Assembly (NCBI RefSeq): GCF_002368335.1
Contig: NZ_AP018288.1
Location: forward strand, 4,390,628-4,454,627
Source: Nostoc sp. NIES-4103
Lineage (GTDB): Bacteria > Cyanobacteriota > Cyanobacteriia > Cyanobacteriales > Nostocaceae
DNA: 64,000 nucleotides
Direction of reading: 5' to 3'
Of the stretch, positions 60,087 to 64,000 are shown in pieces. The first letter of the stretch is position 1. Each line of letters starts with the position of its first letter. The notes beneath the pieces were generated by a model that was given only the letters and a program-made list of their open reading frames with translations, was not told where the DNA came from and searched no databases. Position numbers and translations under genes: made by a program.

Positions 60087-62768
60087 TTATTCAACCACTT
60101 CATTAACTGGAAATCGATCAATTAATTGCATCGCTCGATAGGCATTGCGCTGCAAGGAATTTGGTAGATTGGGAACATGGGGTATTTGCGATAATAAATC
60201 CAAACTCCGGCGTAAAATCCTCACTACATCACCTTCATCTAAGGTAGTGTTAGCGCACAGTTCTGGCCACTCCACTCCTAATGCCCATTGTTCCACAAGA
60301 GCAATTAAATTGATATATCGATTTTCTAAGCCTACAGGCAGTGCTACACCATGTCTGTACTGTACCTTTAATACTGAACGACGAATTGGTTGTAATCTAG
60401 ACCAAGCTTGATCTACTTCCACAGATAGGTCAAAGTTAACCTTGGTGTCAGGACGGGGTGTTTCTGTGACTAAAGCGGCGATGACTGCTGCAAGATGGTG
60501 CGGATCTAACTGGTCTAATTCTCCACTAGCAAGTGCTAAACCGAGCCACAATTCATTTTCTCCGCGAATCGCTGCGGCAATTTGCCCTAAGTGTGTTGGC
60601 ACTAAGTTATCCAAACAGCCAAAATGTTGCAAAATCGTGATTAAATTGAGGAATTCTTCCCAATGACGTTGTGACTGTTGCTCTACTTGAGTTTGTAACT
60701 GTTCCAGTTCGGCTTCTAATTCTACATAACGCGCCCTGCGCTTGAAAAGCGTTGCAGCATTGCCTGATTGATGTAAAGGATTAGATTCTAATTGCTCTTG
60801 TACAGCGGTTACACGGCTGAGTTGTTCTGCAACTTCTGGTGACATGTACGCTGATTCTTGCGTATCAGGAATGCATTGAGCGATCGCAAGTGTTTGTTCA
60901 TTGCCACGGCGTGATTGCCCTGGTTTTAAGGGCATCTCTGGCGGTGGTAAAATATCCGCTGGCACTTCTACGCGCGGCAGTTCGGCGTGTAACTCAACGA
61001 CATCTAAGGTAGTTGCCACATACCAGCGATTATCACTACCCAAGCATACCAAGTAAGGTGCTTGACCGGAACCTGGTGATTTTCCTACCAACACTGCTGT
61101 TACAGGTGAAGAAACTGTAATATTTTTCCCTTTGAGACTCAGTAGAGTTCCCGATACAGCAAAGCTCAACATCATCACCAATTGTTCTTGTTTGTCTTCC
61201 TGTGCTTGCTCTTGCAGGGTTTTTAACAATTGACGTTCTACTTTCAAACGTTGTCGCAATTTCTCATAAATCACCAGATCATTTTCATCAACTGCGGCGA
61301 TTTGCTCTTGGAGTTGAGCTAATTGGGCTTGAATTTCGGCAATTTCATCATAATCTGGACGTAAATGCAACGTTGCCATGTACTGCCCAAAACTGCGTTC
61401 GATCAGTTCTTTGGCTTGCTCCAAGGTATGAGTTTGCAGTAAGTTCAAAACCATGCCGTAGCTTGGTGTAAACTGACTAACTAACGGGTCTGGTTTTGAT
61501 GTAGCCAAATACGCTGCTTCTTTGGCTCCTTCAAAGGGAGTTTGTAGTGTCACCACATGACCTTGTTTATCCATCCCCCGCCGTCCTGCGCGTCCTGCCA
61601 TTTGCAGAAATTCGGAAGCGTTCAACAAGCGGTGTCCGGTGTCGGTACGTTTGGAAAGGGTGGAAATTACCGTTGTCCGCGCAGGCATATTAATACCTGC
61701 TGCTAAAGTTTCCGTAGCGAATACTACTTTAATTAGTCCCTGTTGAAACAATTCTTCGACCAGCACTTTCCAAGCTGGTAGAATTCCAGCATGGTGGGCA
61801 GCAATTCCCCGATAGAGGGGGGCAATTTGTCCAGAACGCCCGGCTTCAGGATTGCGGCTTAAAAATTCATCAATTTGTCGCCGTAAAATCTGAGACTCAT
61901 CATTATCTACTAGCCATAAATCGCCTACTTCCTCTACTGCTTTATCACATCCCCGGCGGCTGAAGATAAAGTAAATTGCCGGTAGCATATCCCGTTGCTG
62001 GAGGTGGCTGAGAGTATAACTTAAACTGGGAGCTTCTGGTCTACCAGCTTTACCTCTGTCTCCTTGTCTCCTTTTTCCCCTATTAATGAGGCGGGGGCTA
62101 ATTTTGCTTTTCTCATCATTGAGCAGGGGAAACAGCCCTTTAGGATTACAAAAGTGAAATTCTAAAGGGACTGGGCGAAAATCAGAATAAATTAAATCAG
62201 TTGGGCCGTGAACGCGGTTTAACCAATCGGTAAGTTGGTCGCTATTAGCAACTGTTGCCGAAAGGGCTACCAGTTGAACTTCACGGGGACAATAGATAAT
62301 TGATTCTTCCCAAACTGTACCTCGTTGGCGATCGTTCATGTAGTGGCACTCATCCAGTACCACAGCTTCCACGTCTACAAGGGAGATCCCAACTTGCCCA
62401 ATGGGTGTGCCATAGAGCATATTCCGAAAAATTTCCGTGGTCATCACCAAAATTGGTGCATCCCTGTTTATGGAGGCATCTCCAGTTAACAGTCCCACTT
62501 GCTCAAAGCCGAATTTCTCTCGGAAGTCGCGTAATTTTTGATTGGACAGCGCTTTCAAGGGAGTGGTGTAAAACACACGTTTCCCTCGCGACAAAGCGCG
62601 ATAAATGGCGTATTCGCCTACTAATGTTTTGCCCGAACCAGTGGGGGCACATACAACTACAGAGCGTCCAGCGTTCAGGGACGCGATCGCATCTTTTTGA
62701 AATTGATCCAGTTCAAAGGGAAATATCAACCCTAAGTCAAGTTCTGGAGACGGCGCGGGATAATTCAC
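60087..62768 (-). CDS. DEAD/DEAH-box RNA helicase, Ski2/Mtr4-like with DSHCT-type C-terminus
   Basis: The 893-aa superfamily 2 helicase has a Q-like FELDQFQKDAI start, Walker A APTGSGKT, motif Ia TTPLKALSNQK, DECH (motif II), SAT (motif III), FSRRGCD and TETLAAGINMPART (motif V), then QMAGRAGRRGMD (motif VI). The C-terminal third contains the helical DSHCT-type domain found in Ski2/Mtr4 RNA helicases. Bacterial members probably act in RNA turnover. Residues about 226-247 (nt 62028-62090) are a short basic insertion encoded by GGAGACAAGG-type repeat between motifs III and IV. It is complete. Confidence 0.9.
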   Translation of the reverse strand: MNYPAPSPELDLGLIFPFELDQFQKDAIASLNAGRSVVVCAPTGSGKTLVGEYAIYRALSRGKRVFYTTPLKALSNQKLRDFREKFGFEQVGLLTGDASINRDAPILVMTTEIFRNMLYGTPIGQVGISLVDVEAVVLDECHYMNDRQRGTVWEESIIYCPREVQLVALSATVANSDQLTDWLNRVHGPTDLIYSDFRPVPLEFHFCNPKGLFPLLNDEKSKISPRLINRGKRRQGDRGKAGRPEAPSLSYTLSHLQQRDMLPAIYFIFSRRGCDKAVEEVGDLWLVDNDESQILRRQIDEFLSRNPEAGRSGQIAPLYRGIAAHHAGILPAWKVLVEELFQQGLIKVVFATETLAAGINMPARTTVISTLSKRTDTGHRLLNASEFLQMAGRAGRRGMDKQGHVVTLQTPFEGAKEAAYLATSKPDPLVSQFTPSYGMVLNLLQTHTLEQAKELIERSFGQYMATLHLRPDYDEIAEIQAQLAQLQEQIAAVDENDLVIYEKLRQRLKVERQLLKTLQEQAQEDKQEQLVMMLSFAVSGTLLSLKGKNITVSSPVTAVLVGKSPGSGQAPYLVCLGSDNRWYVATTLDVVELHAELPRVEVPADILPPPEMPLKPGQSRRGNEQTLAIAQCIPDTQESAYMSPEVAEQLSRVTAVQEQLESNPLHQSGNAATLFKRRARYVELEAELEQLQTQVEQQSQRHWEEFLNLITILQHFGCLDNLVPTHLGQIAAAIRGENELWLGLALASGELDQLDPHHLAAVIAALVTETPRPDTKVNFDLSVEVDQAWSRLQPIRRSVLKVQYRHGVALPVGLENRYINLIALVEQWALGVEWPELCANTTLDEGDVVRILRRSLDLLSQIPHVPNLPNSLQRNAYRAMQLIDRFPVNEVVE

Positions 62769-62829
62769 TCAATCACTTTTGCAACCAGACTGTTTACTAT
62801 ATTAACGAGTCTTTTGTCAACTTCGTTAA

Positions 62830-63035
62830 GAATGGGGATTGGGTATTGGGGATTAGGGATCGGGTATTGGGTATTGGGTATTGGGTATTGGGGATTGGGT
62901 ATCGGGATTGGATATTAACAAGAAATACTAAGTTGTATAAACTCAATTGCTTCCTAGTCCCCAGTCCCCAGTCCCCAGTCCCCAGTCCCCAGTCCCCAGT
63001 CCCTAGTCCCCAGTCCCCAGTCCCCAGTCCCCACT
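62830..63035. repeat. GGGTATT and CCCCAGT heptamer arrays
   Basis: About nine GGGTATT/GGGGATT heptamers on the left and about thirteen CCCAGTC heptamers on the right lie between the helicase start and the proC stop. They read as opposite orientations of related units, so a large stem could form. Confidence 0.9.
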
Positions 63036-63038
63036 CCC

Positions 63039-63854
63039 TCATTTTCCCAGTTCTTGAGATCGTTGTGCAGCAGCTTTGACTGCTTCTATTAAAGCTGAAC
63101 GAAATCCTGCTCGTTCTAACTGGGCAATGCCGGCAATTGTTGTGCCGCCGGGACTGGTAACGCGGTCTTTTAGTTCTGCTGGATGGATTTTGGTTTCTTC
63201 TAACAGTCTGGCTGTTCCCAGTACGGTTTGTAGGGCTAGTTGGTTGGCAATTGCTCTGGGTAAACCTGCTGCTACTCCTCCGTCAGCGAGTGCTTCCACC
63301 ATCAAGGCGACGTAAGCGGGGCCGCTACCAGATAGTCCTGTCACCGCATCCATCAAGGTTTCGGAAACTTCTACAACTTCGCCCACCGCCGAAAAAATTT
63401 GCTGTGCTGTTTGCTGGTGCTTGCTGTTGGTGTATGCACCTAAACACATGGCGGTCATTCCTGCCCCTACCGTTGCTGGGGTATTGGGCATGGCTCTGAT
63501 GATTGGTAATTGCACAAAAGCTGCTTCTAGCTGACTTAGGGATACTCCCGCTAAAATAGAAATTACTAGGGGTAAGTGCCCTGTGTCGATGATAATAGGT
63601 GCTAATTCTTGAGCGATCGCGGTGAACACCTGCGGTTTCACTGCTAAAAATACTACTTCACTGGCTTGGCTGAAAACCAAACTATTATCTGCGGTTACAG
63701 TCACATCATACTGCCGTTGCAAAAAACCCTGCCGTGCTAGTAAGGGTTCGCTGACTATGACTTCCGAAGGTTGATAAATTCCGTGGGTAAGCAGGCGGGA
63801 TAACAACGCTTCTCCCATTACCCCACCACCAATTAAGCCAAATTTAATAGTCAT
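63039..63854 (-). CDS. proC: Pyrroline-5-carboxylate reductase
   Basis: This is the last enzyme of proline biosynthesis, reducing pyrroline-5-carboxylate with NADPH. The 271-aa protein has Rossmann motif LIGGGVMGEALL, AVKPQV, RAMPNTPATVGAGM, the conserved SGLSGSGPAYVALMVEALADGG and signature DRVTSPGGTTIAG. All are intact and the length is normal. The upstream gene on the same strand appears to be sepF, the usual neighbour in cyanobacteria. Confidence 0.95.
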   Translation of the reverse strand: MTIKFGLIGGGVMGEALLSRLLTHGIYQPSEVIVSEPLLARQGFLQRQYDVTVTADNSLVFSQASEVVFLAVKPQVFTAIAQELAPIIIDTGHLPLVISILAGVSLSQLEAAFVQLPIIRAMPNTPATVGAGMTAMCLGAYTNSKHQQTAQQIFSAVGEVVEVSETLMDAVTGLSGSGPAYVALMVEALADGGVAAGLPRAIANQLALQTVLGTARLLEETKIHPAELKDRVTSPGGTTIAGIAQLERAGFRSALIEAVKAAAQRSQELGK

Positions 63855-63878
63855 TAATTATATAGTCATCAGTCAATT

Positions 63879-63916
63879 GTCATTTGTCATTTGTACCAGG
63901 ACAAAGGACAAATGAC
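63879..63916. repeat. GTCATTTGTC inverted repeat between sepF and proC
   Basis: GTCATTTGTCATTTGT (63879-63894) and ACAAAGGACAAATGAC (63901-63916) pair at 15 of 16 positions around a six-base loop. It lies between genes of the same strand and could be an attenuating hairpin or another dispersed repeat. Confidence 0.65.
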
Positions 63917-63940
63917 AAAGGACTAACAACTAATTTAACT

Positions 63941-64000
63941 TTATTGTGCCATCCGGTTAGGTTCGTTGCCCCAGGTTGGGGTCGAATTACTTGCAGCAGG
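63941..64000 (-). CDS. sepF: Probable cell division protein SepF, last 19 residues only
   Basis: Reading leftward from the window edge, an open frame ends NEPNRMAQ and stops at 63943-63941; TPTWG precedes it. The Pro/Thr-rich tail ending in MAQ and the position upstream of proC on the same strand fit cyanobacterial SepF, an FtsZ-membrane anchor. Only the flexible C-terminus is visible, so identification depends mainly on gene order. Confidence 0.5.
   Translation of the reverse strand, partial: PAASNSTPTWGNEPNRMAQ

Noticed and set aside
25563..63035. Possible CRISPR arrays at the many tandem repeats
   Set aside because: Units are 7-9 bp without unique 30-40 bp spacers, and no cas genes are seen.

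Overview
The window reads as chromosomal DNA of a filamentous, probably heterocyst-forming cyanobacterium (Nostocales: Nostoc/Calothrix/Tolypothrix-like). The reasons are many GCGATCGC (HIP1) octamers; 7-9 bp tandem repeats in almost every intergenic space; cyanobacterium-typical families (DUF4079, DUF1830, DUF1400, Mo-nitro_C, a cyanobacteriochrome GAF, phytochrome plus Rcp1-type regulator, Suc/Fer-like); and an rrn spacer in the order 16S-tRNA-Ile-tRNA-Ala-23S. Genus and species cannot be fixed from the sequence alone.

Layout. 1-3.1 kb: 5' part of an rRNA operon on the minus strand with a near-consensus promoter. 3.2-8.8 kb: glyQ, small genes, comEC and an ROK sugar kinase. 8.8-10.3 kb: an IS5-type insertion sequence that has cut off the 3' end of a Mut7-C gene and lies 10 bp from the sugar-kinase start. 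11-17.6 kb: Suc/Fer-like protein, ABC exporter, GNAT, glutathione reductase, and a divergent type II peroxiredoxin/PerR pair with a 7-1-7 palindrome between them. 17.7-22.6 kb: a sensory group (hybrid kinase, CheY-like regulator, GAF kinase with a likely bilin site). 23-32 kb: hisG, two OmpR-type regulators, a CHASE3 kinase, a Ser/Thr kinase with seven WD40 repeats, and a secreted Pro-rich PPC protein. 32-39.8 kb: DOPA-dioxygenase-like protein, CHASE2-Ser/Thr kinase, transporter, DUF1400 hydrolase and three small minus-strand genes. 40.5-43.5 kb: an unusual phytochrome and its response regulator. 43.7-54.5 kb: an amino-acid catabolism-like neighbourhood (aldehyde dehydrogenase, VOC protein, class III aminotransferase, DUF1338 2-oxoadipate dioxygenase-type protein, DszC/SfnB-like flavoenzyme, LysN/Aro8-like aminotransferase) with MltA and a fatty-acid-hydroxylase protein among them. 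55-64 kb: SQD2-like glycosyltransferase, solute-binding lipoprotein, small secreted proteins, a Ski2-like helicase, proC, and the 3' end of a probable sepF.

How it fits together. The strongest themes are signalling and repeats. Several two-component and Hanks-type kinase genes are packed together, and a conserved upstream segment links the CHASE3 kinase/OmpR regulator pair to the secreted PPC protein. The DUF1338 neighbourhood contains enzymes of the classes needed to take lysine through 2-aminoadipate and 2-oxoadipate to 2-hydroxyglutarate; this is an inference from families, not a demonstrated pathway.

The most unusual feature is that mobile and tandem repeats have entered genes without breaking them. 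Low-complexity tandem repeats sit in the same loop of two different histidine-kinase ATPase domains. Other dispersed repeats are read in frame within an ROK kinase, glutathione reductase and a helicase. A three-copy miniature inverted-repeat element supplies the stop codon of a sensor kinase.
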